NCBI GenBank assembly: GCA_018064505.1
Contig: JAGHVC010000182.1
Location: 1 to 35,839 of the forward strand
DNA length: 35,839 bases
Source: Candidatus Minthosoma caballi
GTDB taxonomy: Bacteria; Bacteroidota; Bacteroidia; Bacteroidales; Bacteroidaceae
Direction of reading: 5' to 3'
Under the pieces are notes generated by a model that saw only the letters and a list, made by a program, of their open reading frames with translations, did not search any database and had not been told where the DNA came from. Made by a program: the position numbers and the translations under genes. Positions 9,202 to 17,867 of the stretch are shown here, piece by piece. Positions within the stretch are counted from its first letter, which is position 1. Every line of letters begins with the position of its first letter.

Positions 9202-11430
9202 ATGCAATATACTGAATTACGCGAAGAGCTGCGTGCAGGGAAACTTTCCGAAGCATTTCCTCACATTAGTGAGAAAGCATCTTCTATTGGCAATTGGGAA
9301 CTAAGCCAAGAAATTGACAATATGTGGATGACTTACAAGCAGATGCTCACATTCATGCTCAATGGCATAAACGACCCCCATGCTCTCAAACTCAGAAACG
9401 ATATTGCAAACAAACTATCACTCTGTACATATAGGCTGGAACGACACGAAAGGTTGAAGATGCATGGCGAGGAAAAGTATGTTAGCACTCAAAAGAGTCT
9501 TGCGAACATTCCTTCTCTTGAAAACATTGCAACAAATCTTGAAAACATTTGCTTAGAGATAGCCAATGTAAATGCTGACAATTTGATTCGTCCTTCAATT
9601 AAAGAACATACTCTTTCAAATCTGAATTCACAGCACGAGGCATATCTTCTCAATCTCTTCAACTGGACATGGACCTGTGACCAATGGCAAAACATTGATG
9701 CAGACCTAGCAAATAGAATCATGTTCTCAGATTCCATAAACGAGAACGACAAATGCGTGTTTGTCAGTGCTGTAACGCTTTCACTGCTCGAGTTTTTTGA
9801 TATTAAGAAAATGCTCTTCTTGCTTGATTGTTATCTTTTACCAGAATCACAAGTGGCAGAAAGAGCTATTGTTGGCATTGCCCTCATAATGTACATGCAT
9901 CATGATGAAATGAAGAACGATGAAAGCATTTGTCAACGAATGCTTATCTATCGTGACGATCCAACATTTGTGCATGAGCTCTACTCTGCATCAATGCAGC
10001 TTCAGCTTAGCTGCACAACAGACAAGGTCAGCCAGAAAATGCGGAACGACATCCTCCCTACCCTTATGATGGGGCACATGATGAAGCAAAATGATAAAAG
10101 CGACATAAAGGATAAAATTCAAGAAGCTCTGAACGAACTGACCAAGAACGGAGAGAACCCAGAGTGGATTGATATTGACAGCGACAAGGTAGATAAGAAA
10201 GTGCAGGAAATGGCAAATCTGCAGTTAGATGGCTCAGATGTATACTATGGCACATTTGCTATGATGAAAGGCTATTCTTTCTTTACGCCAATGCCCCATT
10301 GGTTCTACCCATTCGACATGTCTTCTCCTCTTGTTCCTGAGGTGAATCAATTGCTAAACAGCAATATAGGCAGAATAATAAAACTTATGCTCAACGGCGC
10401 ACCATTCTGCAATAGCGACAAATACTCACTCTGCTTCACGCTTAACATGATGACTAGTAGTCAGGACATTATCGAACAGCAGATAATGAGCCAATTACCA
10501 GACGGAGAAAGCATTAATGATCTTATCGATGCTGCCGACAATAAGGATGTACAGAAAATTGACATTAGAAGACAATACATCTTCGATCTCTATCGTTTCT
10601 ACTATTCTTTCCCATACCATTTGCAGTTTGTTAATCCTTTCGCAAAGATGAAGGAGCAGCCAATCTCGCCAATTTGCAACTCATTGTTCCAAAGCATCTC
10701 TGCTAACAAAGAAGAACTGGCGCAATATGCTGATTTCCTTATGCGAAAAGAGTTTTATCGTGCTGCACTAGATATTTTCCTGAAAATCAACCCTGACGAG
10801 TTTGACAACGCTAATGCAAGCATGTGGCAAAAGATTGGCTTCTGCCACCACAAACTTGGCAATAGCAAAGAAGCTATACATGCGTACCACACAGCTAACA
10901 CGCTAAAACCAAACTCAAAATGGACATTGAGTCATCTTGCGTCTTTGGTTTACAGCATGGACTTGTATGAGGATGCTATCATTTATTATAACAACTTGCT
11001 TGAGATTGAGCCAGAGAACAAGAAATATTTAAGCAACATTTCAAAAGCATTAATGCAAGCAGGCAGACATACTGAAGCAATACAGGCGCTTTTCAAACTC
11101 AGCTATATAGGCAAAGCTACCAACAAGGATATTGCCACATTGGCTTGGTGCTTAGTGCTCGATGGGAAAAATGACAAGGCAATGGTGCAACTGCAAGAAA
11201 TCAAAGGTGATGATTCCTTCAAGTCGGAAGCTAACATTTTGCTTGCTATGATGATGCTAACAGATGGAAATATTAGACAAGCATACGAGATTCTGCATTC
11301 GGAGATTGCTGATGATAAAGATGTTGCTACATCCATTAGCGAGATGCTAACAATGTTGGCAAATCACGGAAGAATCGACAGCAACTTTGTGCCTCTTTTC
11401 TGCGACGCATTGATACTAAATATTGAATAA
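9202..11430 (+). CDS. TPR-repeat protein
   Basis: This is a 742-aa protein without a signal peptide, so probably cytoplasmic. The frame is open from 9148, but the ATG at 9202 (MQYTELREELRAGKL) avoids overlapping the lipoprotein gene and lies 13 nt after its stop. The first 500 residues are helical and match no family I recognise. Tetratricopeptide-like repeats occupy roughly 525-690: WQKIGFCHHKLGNSKEAIHA, HLASLVYSMDLYEDAIIYY, YLSNISKALMQAGRHTEAIQ and TLAWCLVLDGKNDKAM. TPRs are protein-binding scaffolds. The 4-nt gap to the helicase gene suggests co-translation and possibly a physical partnership. No enzymatic motif is visible. Confidence 0.8.
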   Translation: MQYTELREELRAGKLSEAFPHISEKASSIGNWELSQEIDNMWMTYKQMLTFMLNGINDPHALKLRNDIANKLSLCTYRLERHERLKMHGEEKYVSTQKSLANIPSLENIATNLENICLEIANVNADNLIRPSIKEHTLSNLNSQHEAYLLNLFNWTWTCDQWQNIDADLANRIMFSDSINENDKCVFVSAVTLSLLEFFDIKKMLFLLDCYLLPESQVAERAIVGIALIMYMHHDEMKNDESICQRMLIYRDDPTFVHELYSASMQLQLSCTTDKVSQKMRNDILPTLMMGHMMKQNDKSDIKDKIQEALNELTKNGENPEWIDIDSDKVDKKVQEMANLQLDGSDVYYGTFAMMKGYSFFTPMPHWFYPFDMSSPLVPEVNQLLNSNIGRIIKLMLNGAPFCNSDKYSLCFTLNMMTSSQDIIEQQIMSQLPDGESINDLIDAADNKDVQKIDIRRQYIFDLYRFYYSFPYHLQFVNPFAKMKEQPISPICNSLFQSISANKEELAQYADFLMRKEFYRAALDIFLKINPDEFDNANASMWQKIGFCHHKLGNSKEAIHAYHTANTLKPNSKWTLSHLASLVYSMDLYEDAIIYYNNLLEIEPENKKYLSNISKALMQAGRHTEAIQALFKLSYIGKATNKDIATLAWCLVLDGKNDKAMVQLQEIKGDDSFKSEANILLAMMMLTDGNIRQAYEILHSEIADDKDVATSISEMLTMLANHGRIDSNFVPLFCDALILNIE

Positions 11431-11434
11431 AGCC

Positions 11435-13408
11435 ATGCAGAATTCCACATTATATATACAGCGCCTGCGCCATCTCTTGCAAATGGAATACGACAACGAG
11501 AAGGAGGAGTTTCGTCTTCAAACAGAGAAGATGGGCATTAGGAGGAAAATTCGCCGTGGCATCTGTTGGTATCCCGTTGAAGCAGGAAGAAGCTACTACA
11601 ATTCTCTGAATCAATTTGTCGTAGAAATTATTCGTACAACCACTAACAAAGAAGACTCTGATGATGATATTGAGCATCTTTTTGAATATGGCAAGCCTGT
11701 GCAATTTTTCAGTTTCAATGCGCAGTATGTAAATGACGACATAAAAGACAAGAGCGATATAAAATATTATCCATTTTCTTCCACTGTTTCTTTTGTTGAT
11801 GGTAACCGGATGGTCGTCACTCTTCCTTCATCTCAGTCACTGATAGATTTGCAAAACGCTGAGAATCTCGGAGTTCAATTGTACTTCGACGAAACATCAT
11901 ACAAGACAATGTTCCATGCATTAGACGATGTTATGAATGCTAAGAACAATCGTCTTGCAGACCTTAGGGATATTGTTGCAGGACAAATTAATCCTCAAAA
12001 ACGCAACATAACTCCAATGCTTTTCCCCTGGCTTAACAAGACCCAGGAAGAAGCCGTGAATGAAGTGTTGGCAGCGAAGGATGTGCAGATTGTTCATGGC
12101 CCTCCAGGAACAGGTAAGACAACCACTCTCGTAGAAGCTATATATGAGACTCTTCGTCGAGAGACTCAGGTGATGGTATGCGCACAAAGCAACATGGCTG
12201 TCGATTGGATTAGCGAAAAGCTTGTTGATCATGGCATTCCTGTGCTCCGTATTGGCAATCCAAGCAGAGTGAATGACAAGATGTTGTCTTTTACTTATGA
12301 GCGCAAGTTTGAGTCACACCCTGACTATCCTGAACTTTGGAGTATTCGTAAGGCAATAAGACAGATAAGAGAAAACCGCAAGAAGGGCGAGAACACTCAT
12401 CAGAAGATTGCGCGTCTGCGTGATAGAGCTCAAGAAATCGAGATGAGCATCAATGCCCAGCTATTTGACGAAGCACGAGTCGTTGCATGCACACTGGTGG
12501 GCTCTGCTAACAAGATTCTTGTTCGCCAACGCTACTCCACTCTATTCATAGACGAAGCTGCTCAAGCCTTAGAGCCTGCATGCTGGATTGCTATACGCAG
12601 AGCAAGCAGAGTTGTCTTTGCAGGAGACCACCAGCAATTACCTCCAACTATCAAGTGCTACGAAGCAATGAAGCAAGGGCTTGGAAAAACTCTGATGGAA
12701 AGAATTGTTGACAATCAGCCATCTGCAGTAAGCCTTCTCAAAGTACAATACCGCATGAACGATGCCATCATGAAGTTCTCTTCTGATTGGTTCTATAACG
12801 GTAAGGTAGAAAGCGACAAGAGTGTACAAAACCGCTCAGTTCTCGACTTTGAGAATCCAATCATGTGGATTGATGGCAATGAACTGCAGAATGAGTTGAA
12901 GAAAAACTATCTTAATGAAATCAATGAAGAAAACGCAGAAGAACATGAGGAGATTGATTTTAAGGAACATTTTGTTGGAGAGAATCATGGAAGAATAAAC
13001 AAAGCAGAAGCAGAATTAGTTCTTGCAACCCTAAACGATTACATCAACAAAATCGGAAAAGAACGCTTCCTCGAAGAAAGGCTTGATGTAGGCATTATCT
13101 CTCCATATAAAGTACAGACACAATATTTGCGTCAACAAATCCGCAAACGAGAAGAGTTTCGTCCTTTCCGCAATGTAATCAGCGTTAACACTGTCGATGG
13201 TTTTCAAGGGCAAGAGCGTGATATTATCCTCATCAGTCTCGTACGCAGCAATGATAATGGCCAAATAGGTTTCCTTAATGACCTTCGCCGAATGAATGTA
13301 GCCATGACCAGAGCCAGAATGAAGCTAATAATCTTCGGAAGCAAATCAACCCTCAGCCATCATGCTTTCTATCGAAAACTGATTGAGTATGTAGAGAAGT
13401 ACGAATAA
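11435..13408 (+). CDS. Superfamily I DNA/RNA helicase, UPF1/IGHMBP2-like
   Basis: This is a 657-aa ATP-dependent helicase of the AAA_11/AAA_12 (UPF1-like SF1B) type. The open frame begins at a TTG (11423), but the ATG at 11435 starts 4 nt after the TPR stop and is preferred. Motif I is GPPGTGKT (222-229). Motif II is DEAAQ (373-377), the form typical of UPF1-like enzymes rather than DEAD or UvrD-like DEAD/DExx forms. Motif III is GDHQQLPPT, motif IV/V VDGFQGQERDIILISLVRS, and motif VI VAMTRARMKLIIFG. The N-terminal 200 residues form the family's accessory beta domain. Homologues unwind DNA or RNA; the bacterial role is not established. It is last in a three-gene run and ends at a strong terminator. 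Confidence 0.92.
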   Translation: MQNSTLYIQRLRHLLQMEYDNEKEEFRLQTEKMGIRRKIRRGICWYPVEAGRSYYNSLNQFVVEIIRTTTNKEDSDDDIEHLFEYGKPVQFFSFNAQYVNDDIKDKSDIKYYPFSSTVSFVDGNRMVVTLPSSQSLIDLQNAENLGVQLYFDETSYKTMFHALDDVMNAKNNRLADLRDIVAGQINPQKRNITPMLFPWLNKTQEEAVNEVLAAKDVQIVHGPPGTGKTTTLVEAIYETLRRETQVMVCAQSNMAVDWISEKLVDHGIPVLRIGNPSRVNDKMLSFTYERKFESHPDYPELWSIRKAIRQIRENRKKGENTHQKIARLRDRAQEIEMSINAQLFDEARVVACTLVGSANKILVRQRYSTLFIDEAAQALEPACWIAIRRASRVVFAGDHQQLPPTIKCYEAMKQGLGKTLMERIVDNQPSAVSLLKVQYRMNDAIMKFSSDWFYNGKVESDKSVQNRSVLDFENPIMWIDGNELQNELKKNYLNEINEENAEEHEEIDFKEHFVGENHGRINKAEAELVLATLNDYINKIGKERFLEERLDVGIISPYKVQTQYLRQQIRKREEFRPFRNVISVNTVDGFQGQERDIILISLVRSNDNGQIGFLNDLRRMNVAMTRARMKLIIFGSKSTLSHHAFYRKLIEYVEKYE

Positions 13409-13424
13409 GGATTTCACATTGGAG

Positions 13425-13474
13425 ATAAAACAAAAACTCCAGATGACTATTGCCATCTGGAGTTTTTGTTTTAT
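13425..13474. terminator. Bidirectional intrinsic terminator
   Basis: The arms at 13425-13445 and 13454-13474 are perfectly complementary over 21 bp around an 8-nt loop. The outer stem is A-rich on one side and T-rich on the other (AAAACAAAAA/TTTTTGTTTT), giving U-tracts in both directions. It separates the convergent helicase gene (+) and rnfA (-). Confidence 0.92.
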
Positions 13475-13494
13475 CAGTATTTATATTCTTCTTA

Positions 13495-14106
13495 TTAAAT
13501 ACCGAACAAAATCTTCAAGCCGCCATCCACGCCACTGAAGCCCATAAATGCCATAGCGAGAAGTGAAGCTGTTACAAGGGCAATTGGAACGCCTTCAAAT
13601 GATTTTGGAACATTTGAGAGCTCAAGTTGCTCACGCATACCTGCAAAAAGAACCATTGCAAGAAGGAATCCAATACCTGTTGAGAGGGCATAAACGATGC
13701 CTTCGAGAAGATCATAGTCTTTCTGAATTACAAGGATTGCAACACCGAGGATACAGCAGTTTGTGGTAATGAGTGGAAGAAAAACACCAAGAGCTTGATA
13801 GAGAGCTGGCATTGTCTTCTTGAGAATAATCTCAATCATCTGCACGAGTGCTGCAATGACAAGGATGAATGCAATTGTCTGAAGATATTCAAGACCAAGA
13901 GTGTTGAGAACATAAGTCTGAATGAGATATGTCACGATTGTAGCAACTACGAGCACTGCTGTTACTGCCATGCCCATGCCGCTTGCTGTGTCAACCTTCT
14001 TAGAAACGCCAAGGAATGGACAGATGCCAAGGAACTGCGCCAACACAACATTGTTAACGAAGATTGCTGTGATGATAATCAAAATAAGGCTTAATACATA
14101 ATCCAT
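13495..14106 (-). CDS. rnfA: Rnf complex subunit A
   Basis: RnfA is an integral membrane subunit of the ferredoxin:NAD+ oxidoreductase that pumps Na+ or H+. At 203 aa it is hydrophobic with about six membrane segments. It carries both conserved family signatures: NNVVLAQFLGICPFLGVSKK near the N terminus and TTNCCILGVAIL in the middle, which provide Cys ligands for the intramembrane iron-sulfur site shared with RnfE. It is the last gene of the cluster, 12 nt after rnfE, and has an unusually strong Shine-Dalgarno sequence for this lineage. It is homologous to NqrE, but the flanking rnfB and rnfC identify it as Rnf. Confidence 0.97.
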   Translation of the reverse strand: MDYVLSLILIIITAIFVNNVVLAQFLGICPFLGVSKKVDTASGMGMAVTAVLVVATIVTYLIQTYVLNTLGLEYLQTIAFILVIAALVQMIEIILKKTMPALYQALGVFLPLITTNCCILGVAILVIQKDYDLLEGIVYALSTGIGFLLAMVLFAGMREQLELSNVPKSFEGVPIALVTASLLAMAFMGFSGVDGGLKILFGI

Positions 14107-14112
14107 AATCTA

Positions 14113-14120
14113 TCCTCCTT
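14113..14120 (-). promoter_or_regulatory. Strong Shine-Dalgarno of rnfA
   Basis: On the minus strand AAGGAGGA lies 6 nt before the rnfA ATG and overlaps the rnfE stop codon. Most starts in this window have no such sequence, so it stands out. It may set rnfA stoichiometry or allow re-initiation by ribosomes finishing rnfE. Confidence 0.7.
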
Positions 14121-14706
14121 ATGCTTTCTTAATGAATTTGTTGAATAATACAATGAGGTAGCCAAGCACGAGGAATGCACCTGGTGCAAGGACGAAGAGA
14201 AGCATACCGTAGTTCTCTCCCCAAAGCGTGCAACCAAATATTGCACCTGTGCCGAGAAGCTCACGCACTGCACCAAGACTTGTAAGGCCGAGAGTGAAGC
14301 CAAGACCTATGCCTATACCATCGAAGATAGAAGCGATAGGACCATTCTTTGCAGCAAATGACTCTGCACGACCAAGGATGATACAGTTTACTACGATGAG
14401 CGGGATAAAAAGACCGAGGCTCTTATCGATGTCTGGAGCATATGCCTTAATACACATCTGAAGCACAGTCACGAGGCTGGCAATTACAACAATGTATGAA
14501 GGGATGCGAACAGCATCAGGAATGAGCTTCTTAATGCAAGAAATGATAAGGTTGCTGACAATGAGGACACACATAGTAGCAAGTCCCATTGACATGCCAT
14601 TGAGAGCTGAAGATGTGGTACCGAGTGTTGGACACATACCTAAAAGAAGGACGAATGTAGGATTCTCCTTAATGATACCATTCAGCAAAACTTTGAAGTT
14701 ATTCAT
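14119..14706 (-). CDS. rnfE: Rnf complex subunit E
   Basis: RnfE is the membrane subunit that pairs with RnfA across the bilayer in inverted topology. It is 195 aa with about six hydrophobic segments. The family signatures ENPTFVLLLGMCPTLGTTSS near the start and VNCIILGRAESFA in the middle provide the Cys residues for the shared intramembrane cluster. The C terminus is short and basic (LFNKFIKKA). It sits 27 nt after rnfG and 12 nt before rnfA, in the order typical of Rnf clusters. Confidence 0.97.
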   Translation of the reverse strand: MNNFKVLLNGIIKENPTFVLLLGMCPTLGTTSSALNGMSMGLATMCVLIVSNLIISCIKKLIPDAVRIPSYIVVIASLVTVLQMCIKAYAPDIDKSLGLFIPLIVVNCIILGRAESFAAKNGPIASIFDGIGIGLGFTLGLTSLGAVRELLGTGAIFGCTLWGENYGMLLFVLAPGAFLVLGYLIVLFNKFIKKA

Positions 14707-14733
14707 AATTTTGTTTCCTTTCTTTTTGTGTTA

Positions 14734-15459
14734 TTACTCGATTACTTCTGGTGTGCCAAGATCGCTTGCAGTGCAGCAATCTTTCTTAGCATTATCCTTC
14801 TCACACTTACCGCGGCACTCTTCTGACTGCTCACCTTCACACTTGCCACAGCACTCTTCCTTCGAAGAAGTCTGAGTAGTTGCGCTTGTCGTTGCGTCAG
14901 TTCCTGCAATCACTTTATTGTAAGCATTCTGAATTGCAAGAAGGAATGCACGGCTTGTGATTGTTGAAGCTGTTATTGCGTCAACATCGCCACCGTCTTT
15001 GCTAACTGTGAAGTTGCATGTGCCAGGGTTCTTGCCGATGATGTCGCCCTTCTGGCCTTTCTGGAACCAATCTGCGGCTTTTGCACCAAGACCAGGAGTC
15101 TCTGCATGAGCAAGAATTGTATAGCCAAGAATTGTGCCTTCCTTATCGAAACCAACGAGCACCTGAAGAGGACCTCCGAAACCATTTGTTGTAGAAGAAA
15201 CGGCTGTGCCAAGGTATGTGCCCTGAGCATCAGACACTGAGTATGCAGTAAAACCGCCTTCAATCTCCTGTGGGTCTGCAACTGTAATCTGATCAGCACC
15301 CATTACAGCCTTAATACCTGCAGCGAGATTTTCAGCATTAATTTTTTCAATCTGTGGAGCAGTGACAGCATTTACGGATGCCAGCACACCTGCAGCCACG
15401 ATGGCGATGAGCGTAAGCACCACCAACATATTTGTCAAAGATGATTTAAGCTTTTCCAT
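14734..15459 (-). CDS. rnfG: Rnf complex subunit G with Cys-rich tail
   Basis: RnfG is a single-span, periplasm-facing flavoprotein of the Rnf complex with covalently bound FMN. It is 241 aa. The N-terminal anchor spans about residues 10-32. The FMN attachment motif, usually SGAT(I/L)TS, reads TASTITS here, with Thr166 as the expected attachment residue; ETPGLG (120-125) is also characteristic. The unusual part is the C terminus after about residue 185: a Thr/Ser linker followed by seven cysteines (203, 204, 207, 215, 219, 228, 229) among Glu and Lys residues. I know of no such extension in standard RnfG, which ends soon after the FMN domain. The tail could bind metal or form disulfides. It is 2 nt downstream of rnfD. 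Confidence 0.95.
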   Translation of the reverse strand: MEKLKSSLTNMLVVLTLIAIVAAGVLASVNAVTAPQIEKINAENLAAGIKAVMGADQITVADPQEIEGGFTAYSVSDAQGTYLGTAVSSTTNGFGGPLQVLVGFDKEGTILGYTILAHAETPGLGAKAADWFQKGQKGDIIGKNPGTCNFTVSKDGGDVDAITASTITSRAFLLAIQNAYNKVIAGTDATTSATTQTSSKEECCGKCEGEQSEECRGKCEKDNAKKDCCTASDLGTPEVIE

Positions 15460-15461
15460 AA

Positions 15462-16475
15462 TTATTTCTTTGCTGGCACTTCACCGAAGCGCTTTGGTTT
15501 AAACTTATTATTGATAAGAGGCACAAATGCATTCATGATGAGAATTGCGAAGGACATTCCTTCAGGATAAGCACCGTAAGTACGGATGATTACAGTCAGA
15601 ACACCAATAGCCACACCATAAACGAGCTGTCCCTTTGGCGACATTGGAGATGTGACATAATCTGTTGCCATGAAGATTGCACCAAGAAAGAGACCACCGC
15701 TGAGGAGTTCTACTGGAGCACTTGCGTATGCTGTTGGATTAGAAACATATAGAATACTTGAAAGAACAGCTACTGTAGCAATGATGCTAACTGGAATGTG
15801 CCAAGTAATTACCTTCTTCACGAGCAAGATAATAAGACCAAGGATAAGCGCAGCTGCACAAACCTCTCCAAGACAGCCGCCTCTATTGCCGAAAAACATA
15901 TCTGACCACTCAAGAGAAGTAATCTGTCGGAGAGCCTCTTCATGCTGAGCACCTGTAGTCTTAAAGAGCTGCTTTGCTAAAGCGAGAGGTGTTGCGCCTG
16001 TCTCTGCATCAAGGTAAGTGCCGAAGCCCTGACCAGGATTTGGCCATGTAGTCATATCCACAGGGAACGAAATAAGCAAGAATGCACGACCAGCGAGAGC
16101 TGGGTTGAAGAGGTTGCATCCAAGACCACCGAATGTCATCTTCACAACACCAATTGCAAAGAGAGCTCCAACAATGATAATCCAAGGCTGAATATTGCTT
16201 GGCATATTGAATGCAAGAAGAATACCTGTGAGGATTGCGGAGCCATCACACACAGTGCACTTTGGGTTCTTTAGCATGAACTTGTTGATTGCCCACTCAA
16301 AGAACACACACGCAGCTACAGAAATAGCTGTAGTTATGATTGCACCAACGCCAAAGCTGATGAACGAGCAGAGAAGAGCAGGGATAAGTGCTATGCACAC
16401 CCAGTACATATTCTTCTGCACAGAGTCACCGCTGTGAACATGTGGTGAAAGTGATACTATTAATTTGTTAGCCAT
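15462..16475 (-). CDS. rnfD: Rnf complex subunit D
   Basis: RnfD is the large membrane flavoprotein subunit, homologous to NqrB, thought to be central to ion translocation. It is 337 aa with about nine or ten membrane segments. The covalent FMN attachment motif appears as ETGATPLA in the loop after FLLISFPVDMTTWP. SPHVHSGDSVQKNMYWV at the N terminus and AIFMATDYVTSPMSPKGQ further on are family signatures. The C terminus is basic (NNKFKPKRFGEVPAKK). Gaps to rnfC (13 nt) and rnfG (2 nt) indicate a single transcript. Confidence 0.97.
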   Translation of the reverse strand: MANKLIVSLSPHVHSGDSVQKNMYWVCIALIPALLCSFISFGVGAIITTAISVAACVFFEWAINKFMLKNPKCTVCDGSAILTGILLAFNMPSNIQPWIIIVGALFAIGVVKMTFGGLGCNLFNPALAGRAFLLISFPVDMTTWPNPGQGFGTYLDAETGATPLALAKQLFKTTGAQHEEALRQITSLEWSDMFFGNRGGCLGEVCAAALILGLIILLVKKVITWHIPVSIIATVAVLSSILYVSNPTAYASAPVELLSGGLFLGAIFMATDYVTSPMSPKGQLVYGVAIGVLTVIIRTYGAYPEGMSFAILIMNAFVPLINNKFKPKRFGEVPAKK

Positions 16476-16488
16476 AATATACTAATCA

Positions 16489-17850
16489 TTATTTTTTAGG
16501 TGCAGCAGCTGCCTGTCGTGCACGAATAATACCCATAACAGTTTGTTTGCCCATACGGATGAGGTCGAGCATTGGGCGGTTAGAAGGACAAGTGAACTGG
16601 CAAGAACCACATTCAATACAAGAAGTGATTTCCTCTGCCTCCACCTTTTCCCACATCTGCTTGCCAGAGCAAGTAGCGAGGAGGTATGGCTCAAGTCCCA
16701 TTGGGCAAGCGCCTACACACTTAGCACAACGGATACATGGCAGAGGCTCGCCACGACGAGCTTCCTTGTTATTCATGATGAGAACGCCAGAAGAGCCCTT
16801 ACAGATTGGCACCTCTATGTTCACGAGTGCCTTACCCATCATAGGACCACCGCCTATCACCTTGCCAGTGTCTTCAGGGAGGCCACCGCAAGCATCGATG
16901 AGCTGGCTCATAGGAGTACCCATACGAGTGAGGAAGTTACTTGGCTGCTTAAGGCTCTTGCCCGTTACTGTAACAATGCGTTCAAAGAGAGGTTTATTCT
17001 TCATAACTGCCTCATATACAGCATATGCAGTACCTACATTCTGAACAATTGCTCCTACATTGACTGGAATTGCAGGTGGAGCTGGAACCTGACGAGCCAC
17101 AACTGCGTCAATGAGCTGTTTCTCACCGCCTTGAGGATACTTTGTCTTCAAAGGAACAACCTCAATGTTTGGATAGTTTGCCTTGCACTTCTCTGTGAGA
17201 AGGGCGATAGCGTCAGGCTTATTTTCCTCAATACCAATAAAGCCTTTTGTTACCTTGCCGCCCTTCATGAGGAGATCTACGCCAACGAGAATTTCATCTG
17301 CCTTCTCAAGCATGAGTCTATGGTCGGCAGTAAGGTATGGCTCACATTCTACTGCATTGATAATAACCCACTCTGGCTTTGCACCCGGAGGAGGGCAAAG
17401 CTTGACATGAGTTGGGAAGCATGCACCACCCATACCAACAACGCCAGCAGCCTTGATTTTGTTCACAATATCCTCAGGAGTAAGCTCAGGCTTGTCCTTC
17501 AGAGTGACAAGCGCCTCGCTGCGATCGATGGTAGGTTCCCATTCGTCGCCTTCCACTGTGATATACACAGCAGGCTTAGCGTAGCCGCTTGCGTCGATAA
17601 CAGTGTCAACCTTCAGCACTGTGCCGCTGACACCAGAGAAAATAGGAGCAGAAACGAATCCACCAGCCTCAGCTATCATCGTACCTACCTTCACCTTGTC
17701 ACCCTTTGCGACGATGCACTTGGCAGGAGCACCGATGTGCTGACCCATAGGATATACTGCAACCTTAGGAAGTTCAGCCACCTTGATTGGCTGATTCGCT
17801 GAGAGTTTGTTCTCTGCAGGGTGTACACCACCTATTCTAAATGTTTTCAT
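16489..17850 (-). CDS. rnfC: Rnf complex subunit C
   Basis: RnfC is the cytoplasmic, membrane-associated subunit carrying FMN and the NAD(H) site. It is 453 aa. It begins with the RnfC barrel-sandwich domain (TFRIGGVHPAENK), followed by the Gly-rich NADH/FMN region GVVGMGGACFPTHVKL (136-151) and an SLBB-like domain. Two [4Fe-4S] sites follow: C372/C375/C378 with C382, and C411/C414/C417 with C421. The C-terminal extension seen in some proteobacterial RnfC proteins is absent. It is 17 nt from rnfB and 13 nt from rnfD. Confidence 0.97.
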   Translation of the reverse strand: MKTFRIGGVHPAENKLSANQPIKVAELPKVAVYPMGQHIGAPAKCIVAKGDKVKVGTMIAEAGGFVSAPIFSGVSGTVLKVDTVIDASGYAKPAVYITVEGDEWEPTIDRSEALVTLKDKPELTPEDIVNKIKAAGVVGMGGACFPTHVKLCPPPGAKPEWVIINAVECEPYLTADHRLMLEKADEILVGVDLLMKGGKVTKGFIGIEENKPDAIALLTEKCKANYPNIEVVPLKTKYPQGGEKQLIDAVVARQVPAPPAIPVNVGAIVQNVGTAYAVYEAVMKNKPLFERIVTVTGKSLKQPSNFLTRMGTPMSQLIDACGGLPEDTGKVIGGGPMMGKALVNIEVPICKGSSGVLIMNNKEARRGEPLPCIRCAKCVGACPMGLEPYLLATCSGKQMWEKVEAEEITSCIECGSCQFTCPSNRPMLDLIRMGKQTVMGIIRARQAAAAPKK

Positions 17851-17867
17851 ATAATCCTTTCTTGTGT

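Noticed and set aside
16543-17802. Long open frame (419 codons) on the plus strand
   Set aside because: It is antisense to rnfC, whose Cys motifs, length and neighbours are unambiguous. The frame is a by-product of rnfC's biased codon use.
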